Below, one piece after another: positions 8,101 through 15,960 of a stretch of DNA of 33,125 nucleotides; the first letter of the stretch is position 1, and each line of letters begins with the position of its first letter. The position numbers and the translations under genes were made by a program. Below the pieces are notes generated by a model. That model searched no databases and was not told the DNA's origin. It worked only from the letters and a program-made list of their open reading frames with translations. Source of the stretch: a virus; the IMG/VR virus record IMGVR_UViG_3300030061_001398, positions 1-33,125 of that record. One strand, given 5' to 3'.

Positions 8101-10083
8101 AGTATCTCCTGTCCAAGCGTCTATATCATTAGTAAAAGATAATGGTTTGTAATCACTAAAATAATTAGAACCAGCCTGAGGTTTTCCTTCAGAATCTAAT
8201 TTAGCATCTTGAGAGGATAATATTATATCTGTTTGTCTACCAAATTTATCTGCAAGAACTACACCTACTTGATAGTTTCTGTTTTGTTTTAATGAGTGTT
8301 GAGGATATTCTACAAATTGCTGTTGTGATTTGTTAGTAACATCAACATAATAATCTAATGATCTAGGAGCTGTCCAACCTTCTAAGTAATTCGAATACAT
8401 CACTCTATTACCAGTAATTTCTTGAGCTAAAGCTTGTACTGGAACTTTATCAAAAACTCTTGATGTTTCAAAAGAAGGTAATGTAGTTATTGGAATTGTA
8501 GACTGATAGTTATACTGATATATATTAGTATTGTTTAAATTATTTATAAAGTCTTGATCAACTGTTATTGACTCTAAAACTTGATAAGATAGTTTATCAG
8601 ATTCTTTAAATATAATATCAATTGCTTTTATTTTATATTTATCTATTATATCAATACAAGGTAAAGGTATATTTAAAACAGCATTGTTAATAGAATTAGT
8701 CATAAATTCTACAACTGTTGTTATAAAAGCTTGGTTTTCGTCATCATTAACAAATTTACCTTCTTGAAAAGGTATAAAAACATCTTGACTAAAAGGCGCT
8801 ACTACAGAATATTCATTGTCGTCAAATTTAAATCTATAACTAAATCTAACAAATTTTTCTGTTAAAAAATCTTCGTCACCGTTCCAACCTTGGTATTGCT
8901 GACTTGAGTCTTCTATAACTCTTATAGACATGCCTGCTTTAGTATCTGTTTGACCAGACACATCAGCTGTAGCAGCGGTAGTATCACTATATTTAACAAA
9001 AGGAGTATTAGATCCTGCAGCAGAATCGCTTGTCCAGTAAAAAGCCTGACCAGTTACATGTTGAAAAGTATTAGAGTTTGTGTTTGGTCTATAACCACCA
9101 GGTCTAACATTTAAACCTGATAGGTTATTACCTGGATTATTTGCCCAATAATTTATACTTTTTTGCTGAGTCATTGTATCAGCTTGTACAATAGTTGTCC
9201 ATTCTGCTAAACTTGGAACTTTAAAACCTATTGGAGCTAAACCTCTAGGGTCTATAACAGCCCATTTATTATATAAAAAACCATAAGTTACTCCATTTCC
9301 AGTATAGTCTTCATAAATACAATATGCACCTACTTGAGCAGAATCTTTAGCATCCCACTCAGCAACTGTAAACAAAGGACCATCTATTTGATCTCCATTT
9401 CTATACTTTGTTACAGCTAAGTTTTCATTAGAAACTGTTAATATATTAGCTCTAACTGTTGATGGATCTGAAGCATCACTCATAGTTGATGGCTTTAAAT
9501 CCGGAGTACCGTACCAATTAGTTTCTGTGTCTCTTAAATTTATGTATTCAGGTGGATTTATAGGAGCAAATTTAGCAACAGATATTTGATCTTCGTTATA
9601 ATAATAACTAGAATCACTTTGTGCTCTATTTACATTTATTTTTCTAGGTTGATTTCTATTGTCTGTCCAAAAAAGTAAATCTTCAACTAAATTAATACCT
9701 GTAACACGATGCGTTTTAGAAAAATTTAACCAGCTACCACTAACTAAAACAGTTGTAGTACCTGTTTGATTACCTAAAGTTATCATTTCAATAGAACAAC
9801 TAGCAGTTGATGGTGCTACTGAGTTAGAATTATGATTTGTTTTAAGATAATAAACAATACGATTAGTATCATCAACTACATATCCTATTATTTCGGAATT
9901 AGCTGAAGTTGCGTTTCCTACTAATTGATTACCAAGTATAGCTTCTAATGCACCAACGTCACTAGCCTCTGATCTAGAAATAGCTACATTAGTAGCATCT
10001 CTATATTCGTTATTTGGAATTAATCGCTCATCTAAGTCTTTGTTCATTTTAGACTTAATGAAACTATTTTTACCTTCTGCCAT
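5101..10083 (-). CDS. Tail nozzle / muzzle-like protein with inserted FISUMP domain (1660 aa)
   Basis: The largest complete gene here. The N-terminus holds KMNKDLDERLIPNNEYRDA (residues 12-30) followed by NVAISRSEASDVGALEAILG, a start I associate with long nozzle or stabilisation proteins of crAss-like and marine podovirus-like phages that close the tail channel. Residues about 213-390 form a separate domain: NLAVTKYRNGD, YGFLYNKWAV, GLAPIGFKVPSLAEW, GGYRP, FYWTSDS and SIRVIED, in the order of a FISUMP (Fib_succ_major) domain. The nozzle sequence resumes at WNGDEDFLTEKFVRFSYRFK. The last 370 or so residues are Gly/Ser/Thr/Asn rich with scattered cysteines, resembling Ig-like beta domains. The protein stops at VPIAAGP just before a gene that looks like the rest of a nozzle. 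Its gene lies 6 bases after the connector gene. Confidence 0.85.
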   Translation of the reverse strand: MAEGKNSFIKSKMNKDLDERLIPNNEYRDATNVAISRSEASDVGALEAILGNQLVGNATSANSEIIGYVVDDTNRIVYYLKTNHNSNSVAPSTASCSIEMITLGNQTGTTTVLVSGSWLNFSKTHRVTGINLVEDLLFWTDNRNQPRKINVNRAQSDSSYYYNEDQISVAKFAPINPPEYINLRDTETNWYGTPDLKPSTMSDASDPSTVRANILTVSNENLAVTKYRNGDQIDGPLFTVAEWDAKDSAQVGAYCIYEDYTGNGVTYGFLYNKWAVIDPRGLAPIGFKVPSLAEWTTIVQADTMTQQKSINYWANNPGNNLSGLNVRPGGYRPNTNSNTFQHVTGQAFYWTSDSAAGSNTPFVKYSDTTAATADVSGQTDTKAGMSIRVIEDSSQQYQGWNGDEDFLTEKFVRFSYRFKFDDNEYSVVAPFSQDVFIPFQEGKFVNDDENQAFITTVVEFMTNSINNAVLNIPLPCIDIIDKYKIKAIDIIFKESDKLSYQVLESITVDQDFINNLNNTNIYQYNYQSTIPITTLPSFETSRVFDKVPVQALAQEITGNRVMYSNYLEGWTAPRSLDYYVDVTNKSQQQFVEYPQHSLKQNRNYQVGVVLADKFGRQTDIILSSQDAKLDSEGKPQAGSNYFSDYKPLSFTNDIDAWTGDTLQVNYLQPIPEDESGAYPGAYAQGNYFTVKMESTTDARYPYFWSNSSQYFTATANQTVFTTQAIDYADSQASANTLSVYVNSGDGYVLRDPSDSNLGYTVSDVTGKVRITFTNGITLNHNVKVQLLYTAQNLYSYTTSSASAARPLFPEFPAQWENYFGVGKYLSGQYMDYTEIVSATPTSDTDGVYKVDFMTKEQVNKSYLYNGAPTTRPEKTWTNGTEEVFATYDINVKGFYSYKFGVKQIEQDYYNVYLPGIINGYPVVGETLELDEIGFITLISDNINKVPRDLQSVGPRDVQFTSDATVYPRVTNIVHVNSAPAGFFAINKQIDPATSPDKVELIGTVSDLFPAPIDGSAAPNIKEEAIYDDESQPMLAKFSTNLRVGIPESDYATPASGTGNYPYPPNMGLAVLETTPLVSPLELFYETSTTGLISDLNLDVQNENTDITGNTWNNAVKDLTENDPIGTIVTSYFYPTASGQQVTTATLQILSIFSRSYPNNVIDTSIDYGPNGTNRLGLVADGSGGYAIQTLDTFYAGNGAVSGETLFDTDTRGNFQINIRWTQADGVTVDQTIDLQLQNSSPLVQNVPSTFDIAPSNSGGAVINANPNYTSSSPTGPAASPIGSNGCAANTYALQQAHTSDNSKTFNGTPSNSGYTILNCTKTWVGAGTNPTIYYGNLDSTGNNPISDIASIPFQGSQIFPSASGNQPSYWCFAMNVTSAGTQAGYNYCYDLRLTDTYGDTVDFTICYNCAATNYTGQVITKAYNQKASNTSTYGQVPRLGFPYSNSDSQSWGTITGGPGFTFAKWLGQIQNWTTSDVDIWATLSPGSGSNQGSATARCQPFAPGNTGQLGQKPDGQAWASTYGPVGFQADVSQTITTSPGTYSVVICRLKAFTPNAVQQSAGVRPGQKSPSSGGTAGTYDFSNSAMVNFGAQFTQYFTGANFLLQWTTQLGQAGGANVVINGATDVTTINPATQDPFYVSGGTSVGTQYYQTAVPIAAGP

Positions 10084-10089
10084 TTAATT

Positions 10090-11334
10090 TTAGTGTTTTA
10101 TCCATTTAGACTTACCTCGCATAACTTGTACTATTTCGTCAAGTTTAATGTTAGACAGTCTTATTTTAGCATTTCTTAGCTTAGCACTTTTTTCTTTTCT
10201 TAATCTTTGAACTATGTATTCTTGTACATTTGCTCTACCTGCTAATACATTGTATAGTATATATGCATATAATGCGTCCTCGGCCATCTTAGGCACCTTA
10301 GTATCCATATCGTAAGCTAAACCATCAGATAGATATTCTATTATTATAAGTTTGTTAACACAATTACTAGAAAAAGTAAACCTACCTTCTCTTTCATTTA
10401 TACCAAACCAACCATTTACTTGAGAATATTGAGGATCTAGCCCATATAATCTACCCCAATTAAAAGGTCCGTTTATACCATAATTATCCCATGCATATCC
10501 AAAGTTTTCCCAATCATTATACCAACTACCATTTATAAGTCTAGTGTTAGCTGTAGACCATCTTTCTTCTGTTATAGAAGTACCTTCAGTATTTTCAGCA
10601 TGACTATCTTGTATTGGTTGACCTGCTTTATCTTGTAAAAAAGTGTAATAAGGATTTCCTGTTAAATTATTGTTAGGATACAAAGGTCTTTTCACACCCA
10701 TACCATCTATATAAGATAAGCTAACATAATTAACATAATCTTGAGGTATTGTTAAAGAAAGTGAGTCTGGAACAGTAAGTTCTGAAGATTTAATACTTTT
10801 TAATGTATCATAGCTAAATTCTTGTAAACCTCTTTTAGCGTGAAATATTATATCTGTTCTTTTAGCTTCTGGTATTAATTTATCTTTACCTACGTAACCT
10901 ACTAAAAAATTACTTACAATATCATTTAACTTGACATAAGCATAGCTACCATAATTATTTTCTACAGTTTGACCAAAAGCTTTTTCATTATCTGTATTAC
11001 CATATTTACCGCCAGTTAAAGATTTTAATTGAACAACTATATATATGTTAGCGCCTGGAGCAGCATTTAATGTTAATGTTTTACCATCAGATCCTACTGA
11101 CATTGCTGTTGTCCATTCTAACCATGTCCCAGCAAAACCATTGGAACTAGTATATACTTTAAAATTATTTAAAACATAATCAGCATTTGTAGGATTCCAA
11201 CTATCTGCGCTACCCATTTTTAAATCTGTGTCAAAACTAGTAACAAATTTTTGATTTTGATCGTTTGCATTGTTACCTCTGAAACCTTGTGATCCAGCGT
11301 AGTATTGTTGATTTGTTTCTGTTATTAAACCCAT
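10090..11334 (-). CDS. Head-tail connector / ring protein (414 aa)
   Basis: A 414-residue protein. The N-terminal 110 residues look like a beta-sandwich (YVLNNFKVYTSSNG, TLTLNAAPGANIYIVVQLK). Then come a helical segment (KRTDIIFHAKRGLQEFSYDTL) with SLTIPQDYVNYVSLSYIDG, Trp/Tyr-rich loops, and a basic helical C-terminus rich in Lys and Arg. The combination of a helix, a PQDYVNY strand and a long C-terminal helix is one I associate with ring or gatekeeper proteins between portal and nozzle in crAss-like and marine phages, comparable in job to T7 gp11 or P22 gp4. Its stop is 6 bases before the nozzle gene and its start overlaps the preceding gene's stop by 1 base (TAATG), so the three are translationally linked. 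Function is inferred from context and remembered family features. Confidence 0.75.
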   Translation of the reverse strand: MGLITETNQQYYAGSQGFRGNNANDQNQKFVTSFDTDLKMGSADSWNPTNADYVLNNFKVYTSSNGFAGTWLEWTTAMSVGSDGKTLTLNAAPGANIYIVVQLKSLTGGKYGNTDNEKAFGQTVENNYGSYAYVKLNDIVSNFLVGYVGKDKLIPEAKRTDIIFHAKRGLQEFSYDTLKSIKSSELTVPDSLSLTIPQDYVNYVSLSYIDGMGVKRPLYPNNNLTGNPYYTFLQDKAGQPIQDSHAENTEGTSITEERWSTANTRLINGSWYNDWENFGYAWDNYGINGPFNWGRLYGLDPQYSQVNGWFGINEREGRFTFSSNCVNKLIIIEYLSDGLAYDMDTKVPKMAEDALYAYILYNVLAGRANVQEYIVQRLRKEKSAKLRNAKIRLSNIKLDEIVQVMRGKSKWIKH

Positions 11335-12272
11335 TATGATCTTTGATTTTGTTGTTCTTTAGCTACTTCTGCAGCTGCAACTTCAATTATAGTTCTATCT
11401 TTTATAACAACTCCAGCATATACTAATATTTGTAGTATAATGTTTGTTTGCTCTGTATCATCAAGCTCAAAATCTACAGAGTTTGTATTATCATATTCAT
11501 AATAACCGTTTGCTGATGTAAAATTCCACATTACATCTGCTGGTTTTTTAATATATGTAGCTTGTACTCTGTCTGAAATTGTTTGTGGATGTATTATTAT
11601 TTGTTTATTTTCATACAAATAAACTGGAAAATAATCTGTAGGCTTACTAATAGGTGACATGTTTAACTGCGCAAGCTTGTTTCTTTGTATTGGTTCTACT
11701 TCTCTATCGTCTCTATATAAAACAGTTCCTAATTTATAAAAATCATTAGGATACAATGTTATAACTAAGTTGTTAGCAGCGCCAGCAGGTAAATTACCAG
11801 CTAATAGCGTTAGTTGTCCACCTATTATAGAGTAATTGTTAGCAGGATAAACAACACCTAAATAGGTTACTACTACGTTGCTAATGTCTACTTGAGTTTG
11901 AGTTATAGTTGTTAAAGTGTAAACAGATTGAGTACTAACTGTTGTAAAGTTTTGTATTCCACTAGGTGTTCCTGAAGAAGCTGGAACACTAAAGTAACCA
12001 GGAGTGGTTGCGGTAGGAGCTGTATAAGCGCAATCGCCTATTCTTTTAAATATATCTAATTGTTCTTGAGCGTTTTTAAGTCTATTAGCATATTCTGTTT
12101 CATTTTGCAATACACGTGTTTGTTGATTAATAGTTTCAAAATAAGTGTCTATTATTTCTAATTGAACTTGTGTTGCTAGTCTATTAAACTCACTTGGAGT
12201 TAGATAACCTCTTTGTTCTTTATTTGTTATTAATAAGACTGTTTTGTATACTTGATCTACGTTTACTGCCAT
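11334..12272 (-). CDS. Head completion / ring protein (312 aa)
   Basis: A 312-residue protein. The N-terminus is helical (VDQVYKTVLLITNKEQRGYLTPSEFNRLATQ), with an Asn/Gln-rich second helix. It continues into a Thr/Val/Pro-rich beta segment at about residues 85-180 that looks like an inserted decoration domain, then a conserved-looking C-terminal part (KLAQLNMSPISKPTDYFPVY, QATYIKKPADVMW, LDDTEQTNIILQILVYAGV). An N-terminal EFN-type helix plus a C-terminal helix with TxYIKxP is what I expect of adaptor proteins bound under the portal. It is the first gene after a strong terminator and is coupled to the next connector gene by a TAATG overlap. I infer a ring or adaptor role, and no motif proves it. 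Confidence 0.7.
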   Translation of the reverse strand: MAVNVDQVYKTVLLITNKEQRGYLTPSEFNRLATQVQLEIIDTYFETINQQTRVLQNETEYANRLKNAQEQLDIFKRIGDCAYTAPTATTPGYFSVPASSGTPSGIQNFTTVSTQSVYTLTTITQTQVDISNVVVTYLGVVYPANNYSIIGGQLTLLAGNLPAGAANNLVITLYPNDFYKLGTVLYRDDREVEPIQRNKLAQLNMSPISKPTDYFPVYLYENKQIIIHPQTISDRVQATYIKKPADVMWNFTSANGYYEYDNTNSVDFELDDTEQTNIILQILVYAGVVIKDRTIIEVAAAEVAKEQQNQRS

Positions 12273-12290
12273 TTTAAATATTTTTATACT

Positions 12291-12313
12291 AAAAAGGCGG
12301 CCGAAACCGCCTT
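12291..12313 (-). terminator. Rho-independent terminator after the 272-residue head gene
   Basis: On the minus strand a perfect 7-bp stem, AAGGCGG pairing with CCGCCTT around a TTTCGG loop, is followed directly by a run of T (the A run at 12291-12295 on the plus strand). It lies 20 bases beyond the stop of the 272-residue gene. The GC content is far above its surroundings, which makes chance unlikely. Confidence 0.9.
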
Positions 12314-12332
12314 GTATTAGTATTACATGTTT

Positions 12333-13151
12333 TTATAGTTTTTTATCTATAGATCTATAAACCTCTACACCTTCATCAGTTTTAAGCCAAGCGGCAAAAG
12401 CTGAATATGGGTTTTCATCAAAAGGTACGTTCATTAGTTTTCTACCATTTGATCCCCATGTAAAAGATCTTTGATCACCTGATAATTTTATAATATTAGC
12501 TTCTGTTGCTCTAATAGCAAAGTTTCTAAGCTGAACATTATCATCATTAGCTAGATTTATAAAAAGAGCTGGATTATTTTTAGCAAACAACATTAAATCT
12601 CTTTTAAGTTCTTTAGAACTCATATTATTTACTGCAGATCCTTTTTCTACTCTTAATATAGCTTCTGCAAAATCTATATCCATATTTCTAGCTGCATTTA
12701 AAGCATCAATTTGAAGATCTAAAATATCTAATTCGTCTTCAGCTTGCTCTAAAGCACTAAATTCTTCATATACTTTTCCTTTTAAAGGGTGGTATAAAGA
12801 CAGTAATTTTTGTAAATTTTGCTTAGTTTTATCTACAATCATTTTTCCATCTTTAAAAACTATATGACCCATTGTGCATTCACCTTTTTGTTCATCAACT
12901 AATGGTGAATCTTGATTAGTAGCATATCTAAGTTCTCTTTGTTTACCTGATTCTTTATCAAAATATAGTAAAGAGTGTTTTTTTGTATGCTTACCGGGTA
13001 TGGTATGAGTTAAAGGTGTTTTATTTCCTTTTAAATAATAAATTCTATCTTTGATTTCCCAACTAGGTTTTGTTGGTTTTTGTGGTGTTTTTGTAACCAC
13101 TTCCTGAGGTGCAACCTCAACAGTTTTTTCTGCTGTAGCTTTTTTAGCCAT
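12333..13151 (-). CDS. Conserved head-module protein of unknown function (272 aa)
   Basis: A 272-residue protein with a low-complexity, Lys/Thr/Pro/Val-rich N-terminal 30 residues, then PSWEIKDRIYYLKG, a small beta domain with RELRYATNQDSPLVDEQKG, and a long helical section (residues 115-220, acidic then mixed). The C-terminus is FTWGSNGRKLMNVPFDEN plus a helix. I recall similar proteins next to the major capsid gene in uncultured marine phages but know no function. The gene is isolated transcriptionally: a terminator lies on each side (13188-13214 upstream and 12291-12313 downstream), and its leader is nearly identical to that of the scaffold gene. Candidates are a capsid auxiliary or head-vertex protein. 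Confidence 0.85.
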   Translation of the reverse strand: MAKKATAEKTVEVAPQEVVTKTPQKPTKPSWEIKDRIYYLKGNKTPLTHTIPGKHTKKHSLLYFDKESGKQRELRYATNQDSPLVDEQKGECTMGHIVFKDGKMIVDKTKQNLQKLLSLYHPLKGKVYEEFSALEQAEDELDILDLQIDALNAARNMDIDFAEAILRVEKGSAVNNMSSKELKRDLMLFAKNNPALFINLANDDNVQLRNFAIRATEANIIKLSGDQRSFTWGSNGRKLMNVPFDENPYSAFAAWLKTDEGVEVYRSIDKKL

Positions 13152-13177
13152 AATATAATATAATTAAATAGTTAATA
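13149..13177 (-). promoter_or_regulatory. A/T-rich leader shared with the scaffold gene
   Basis: The 22 bases at 13149-13170 are identical to 15925-15946, and the similarity resumes after one differing base. Both copies run from the start codon outward and contain only A and T apart from the start codon, with no Shine-Dalgarno sequence. This is probably a translation-initiation leader of the Bacteroidota type, or part of a shared late promoter. Confidence 0.6.
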
Positions 13178-13187
13178 AAAGTAATAA

Positions 13188-13214
13188 TTACCCCTGAAAT
13201 TACATCAGGGGTAA
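13188..13214 (-). terminator. Hairpin terminator after the major capsid gene
   Basis: A perfect 10-bp inverted repeat, TTACCCCTGA and TCAGGGGTAA, with a 7-base loop at 13198-13204. It lies 18 bases past the capsid gene stop. On the minus strand it is followed by a T-rich but interrupted tail (TTATTACTTTT), so termination may be partial and let some transcription continue into the 272-residue gene. Confidence 0.85.
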
Positions 13215-13232
13215 ACATTACTTATGTGATAG

Positions 13233-14708
13233 TTAGATTCCTTTGAATAGTACAAAGTTGTTAGCAGCTTGAGTTACTAAACATCTTTCAGATAGGAAGT
13301 TAACTTCCATAGCATCTAGAGTTGAAGTAAACGCACCACCAGCAGAACCAGTTAACCAAGACTTCATTCTTCTGTCGTCAGCTTGTGAAGCTCTATAACG
13401 TACGTGTAAGAAAGGTCTACGGATGTTAGTTCCTAATACTTGGTCATATACAGTAGAAGTTCCAGCAGGTACTAATACACCTTCAATTGAATTAATACCG
13501 TTGATAGCTCCACGAGTTGAAGCATCGTTTAAGTATTTCCAATCAGTTTTGTAAAAGTCATAAGAACCTCTTCTAAATCCTGAGAATCCAAGGTTAAGAG
13601 CCATTTCTTCTGAGTTTTCAAATAAACCAAAAGCAGTTCCTCCAGCGTATCCACCAGAAATGCTTGCTAGCATATCGTCAAAATCAAGAGCAGTTTGTCT
13701 CTGTAAGAAAAGCATGTTTTCTTCAATAGCACCTTGAGTATCTAAGTTTTTAAGAATAGCATCAAACTCATCTAAACCAGCAGCAGCTGTAAATCCAGAT
13801 TGTACATTACCTCTTGCTTGAATAGCAGCGAATAAACCTTCTGATCCTGGACTAGCAGCAATTCCTGCAGCACCACCAACTTGGTTAAATTCAGCTTCTA
13901 CCATAGACATTTCTAGGTAATCTTCAAAACGTAGTCTTGTTTCAGACTCAGCTTTTAAGTACCATAAATATCCAGAAGTTCCATCTTCAGTAGCAACTTC
14001 AACCCAACCGATTTGAGCCATATCAGATCCAGATACTACGTATTGGTTTCTTAGGATAATTGGTGAGTTAGAGTATTGAGTTAACTGAGGTTCAACAGAT
14101 ATTCTAGCTTGGTTAAGACCACCTGCAGCAAATGCTCCAGCAGTACTTTCACCTTTTCTGTAATCAGAACCATATACAAATAACTTTTTATCTGTAGCTA
14201 CAGACCATCCGTTACCGGCTATAAGAGCTACGTTGTCAAAAGTTTGTACAGTAAGAACTTGAGCACCAAGTCCAGAAGCTGCGTAAGCACCAGAGTCAGT
14301 AACAATAGCTTTAGCTTCAGAACCAGTAACAGGATCTAAAATAACAACAGTGTCATTTATAGAAACAACATTAGCTTGTGCAGCTGGTAAAGTTACAGCT
14401 GTTTGCGTTCCAGCAGGTCCAGCAGCAACACCAACGCCTGTATAAGCGATGTGTAATCTATTTTGTTCAGACCAAATAACTTGATCAGATGTCATTGGCA
14501 TTTCAGCGCCAACCATTCTTAAGAATCCAGATAACGTTCTGTTTCCATAACGCTCTACTTCTTGTTCGTAAACTTCAGGTAAATATTGCTGAGCAAAAGT
14601 ATTTGTATCGCCAACACCACCACCACCGTTAAATTGTAGGTAGTTGCTATTTAATACTTCCTGAGTTTGAGAAGGGATTAACCCTCCAAATTGTGGAGAT
14701 AAACTCAT
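13233..14708 (-). CDS. Major capsid protein
   Basis: A 491-residue protein starting MSLSPQFGGLIPSQTQEVLN. It has an N-terminal arm with a Gly-rich stretch (residues 28-33), NTFAQQYLPEVYEQEVERYG, long helices, and many Ala/Gly/Val-rich beta segments. Length, composition and position directly after portal and scaffold fit an HK97-fold major capsid protein, and the size matches crAss-like capsid proteins (near 490 residues). GC is clearly higher than in neighbours (35-42% in the lines I counted) and codon choice is less A/T-biased, as expected for the most highly expressed gene. A 16-base A/T-only leader separates it from the scaffold gene and a strong hairpin follows it. I am confident of the role, less so of the exact family. 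Confidence 0.88.
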   Translation of the reverse strand: MSLSPQFGGLIPSQTQEVLNSNYLQFNGGGGVGDTNTFAQQYLPEVYEQEVERYGNRTLSGFLRMVGAEMPMTSDQVIWSEQNRLHIAYTGVGVAAGPAGTQTAVTLPAAQANVVSINDTVVILDPVTGSEAKAIVTDSGAYAASGLGAQVLTVQTFDNVALIAGNGWSVATDKKLFVYGSDYRKGESTAGAFAAGGLNQARISVEPQLTQYSNSPIILRNQYVVSGSDMAQIGWVEVATEDGTSGYLWYLKAESETRLRFEDYLEMSMVEAEFNQVGGAAGIAASPGSEGLFAAIQARGNVQSGFTAAAGLDEFDAILKNLDTQGAIEENMLFLQRQTALDFDDMLASISGGYAGGTAFGLFENSEEMALNLGFSGFRRGSYDFYKTDWKYLNDASTRGAINGINSIEGVLVPAGTSTVYDQVLGTNIRRPFLHVRYRASQADDRRMKSWLTGSAGGAFTSTLDAMEVNFLSERCLVTQAANNFVLFKGI

Positions 14709-14724
14709 GATAAATAATTTTTAA

Positions 14725-15927
14725 TTAGTTAAATTTTCTTGTTTTAATTTTAAGTTTTGTAGAATCAGCACCACTAATTGATCTTACTTTAAGGCCATTT
14801 AAATAAACCTCACCCTGAGAAGAGCGAGCTTTTGAGTCAGTTAAATTTTTTGATTTCCCAACCACTTCTTTAACTGCATCCGCCTTGCCTTGTTCATAAA
14901 AATGAGCAGCAATTTTATCTACATTTTCAGCAGCATAAATAGCTTTATGATAACCTTTCGTATCAACAATATTACCTTTATTATCTAGGAACTTCCCGAT
15001 TAGGTTATTTATGTTAGATTGGTTTTCAGCTACACTTTGTTTGTTTTGAATATTATACTTATATTTTTTATCTCCAACTTTAATATCGAAACCTTCGAAT
15101 CCGTCATTAAATAATTTTTCAGTACTTTGTTTAAAAACTTCGTGTTGTTGTTCAGCTAATTCTTGTTGCTTGTTATATCGATTGAAAAAGTCAATAGCTT
15201 TTTGTTGTTCTTGATTTACGCCGGGTCTCAACTTGATTTCGTCGTAATATTTAGTTTTCAAGTCCTCTAAATAGCTTTTAGCTTTTGCAACCTCTTCTTT
15301 ATACGCAATTTTTTTCTTGCGAATTTCTTTTGGTTCATCTAGATCTTCATCAATAGAAAAATCTTCTAATAAAAGATCTATATCCTCATTTTCTAAATAA
15401 GGTTTATTTTTTTTGTAATATTCTTTTAATAATGCCTTATCATCTATTGATGAGTAATCAGCATTTAAACGAGTGTAATCCTCTATAGTACCACCAGTTT
15501 CTTCCATAAAGCTAACAAGCTTTTCGATGTTTTCAGGTAAAGGTTTACCTAATACTTTTTCATCTCTTATAGCTTCTTTAACTTCGGCTTCAACTTGTTT
15601 TACTTCTTCTTCAGTTACTTCTTTGATCGGAGAAAACCCTTCAGTAGTCTCGTTGGACTCTTGTACAGGTTCTCCCATCTTTGCGCTATCTCCGGATGGT
15701 TCTTCCACAGATACCTTCTCTGTTTCTCCGATTTGAATGGCATCTTCTTCTTGTTTTGGGATTACTACTTTTTTTACAGGATCTTCAACTTCTATAAGTG
15801 GCTCTTTCATAGACACTTTTATTGTTTCACCTTCTTTTTGAGTTAGTTGTTTTGGTTTTGTTTTTTTACCTTTCAAACTAAACTCACCTTCCTGTTTAAC
15901 AGGTTCATTTGTTTTTGTTTCTGACAT
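14725..15927 (-). CDS. Scaffolding protein (acidic, coiled coil)
   Basis: A 400-residue, highly charged protein. Residues 1-120 are Glu/Lys/Pro/Val rich and look disordered. Residues 120-200 are very acidic and hold helices with ENIEKLVSFMEETGGTIEDY and DIDLLLEDFSIDEDLDE. Residues 200-270 form a Lys/Glu-rich coiled coil, and the C-terminus ends basic (KLKIKTRKFN), a usual capsid-binding tail of scaffolds. It sits between portal and major capsid genes, the classic scaffold position. Its leader is almost identical to that of the 272-residue gene. The part coding for residues about 70-110 (15601-15720) is GC-richer (42-48%) than the rest. No protease motif is visible. Confidence 0.8.
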   Translation of the reverse strand: MSETKTNEPVKQEGEFSLKGKKTKPKQLTQKEGETIKVSMKEPLIEVEDPVKKVVIPKQEEDAIQIGETEKVSVEEPSGDSAKMGEPVQESNETTEGFSPIKEVTEEEVKQVEAEVKEAIRDEKVLGKPLPENIEKLVSFMEETGGTIEDYTRLNADYSSIDDKALLKEYYKKNKPYLENEDIDLLLEDFSIDEDLDEPKEIRKKKIAYKEEVAKAKSYLEDLKTKYYDEIKLRPGVNQEQQKAIDFFNRYNKQQELAEQQHEVFKQSTEKLFNDGFEGFDIKVGDKKYKYNIQNKQSVAENQSNINNLIGKFLDNKGNIVDTKGYHKAIYAAENVDKIAAHFYEQGKADAVKEVVGKSKNLTDSKARSSQGEVYLNGLKVRSISGADSTKLKIKTRKFN

Positions 15928-15953
15928 AATATAATATAATTAAATAATTAATA
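15925..15953 (-). promoter_or_regulatory. A/T-rich leader of the scaffold gene, copy of the 13149-13177 element
   Basis: This is the second copy of the shared leader, with 22 identical bases from the start codon outward and one mismatch before similarity resumes. It occupies the 33-base gap between portal stop and scaffold start. It contains no Shine-Dalgarno sequence. Confidence 0.6.
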
Positions 15954-15960
15954 ATACAGT

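Noticed and set aside
8914-9447. Variable region of a diversity-generating retroelement
   Set aside because: The FISUMP fold is a plausible target, but I saw no second copy of the region, no reverse transcriptase and no excess of AAC codons in this window. It is kept only as a question for the full genome.
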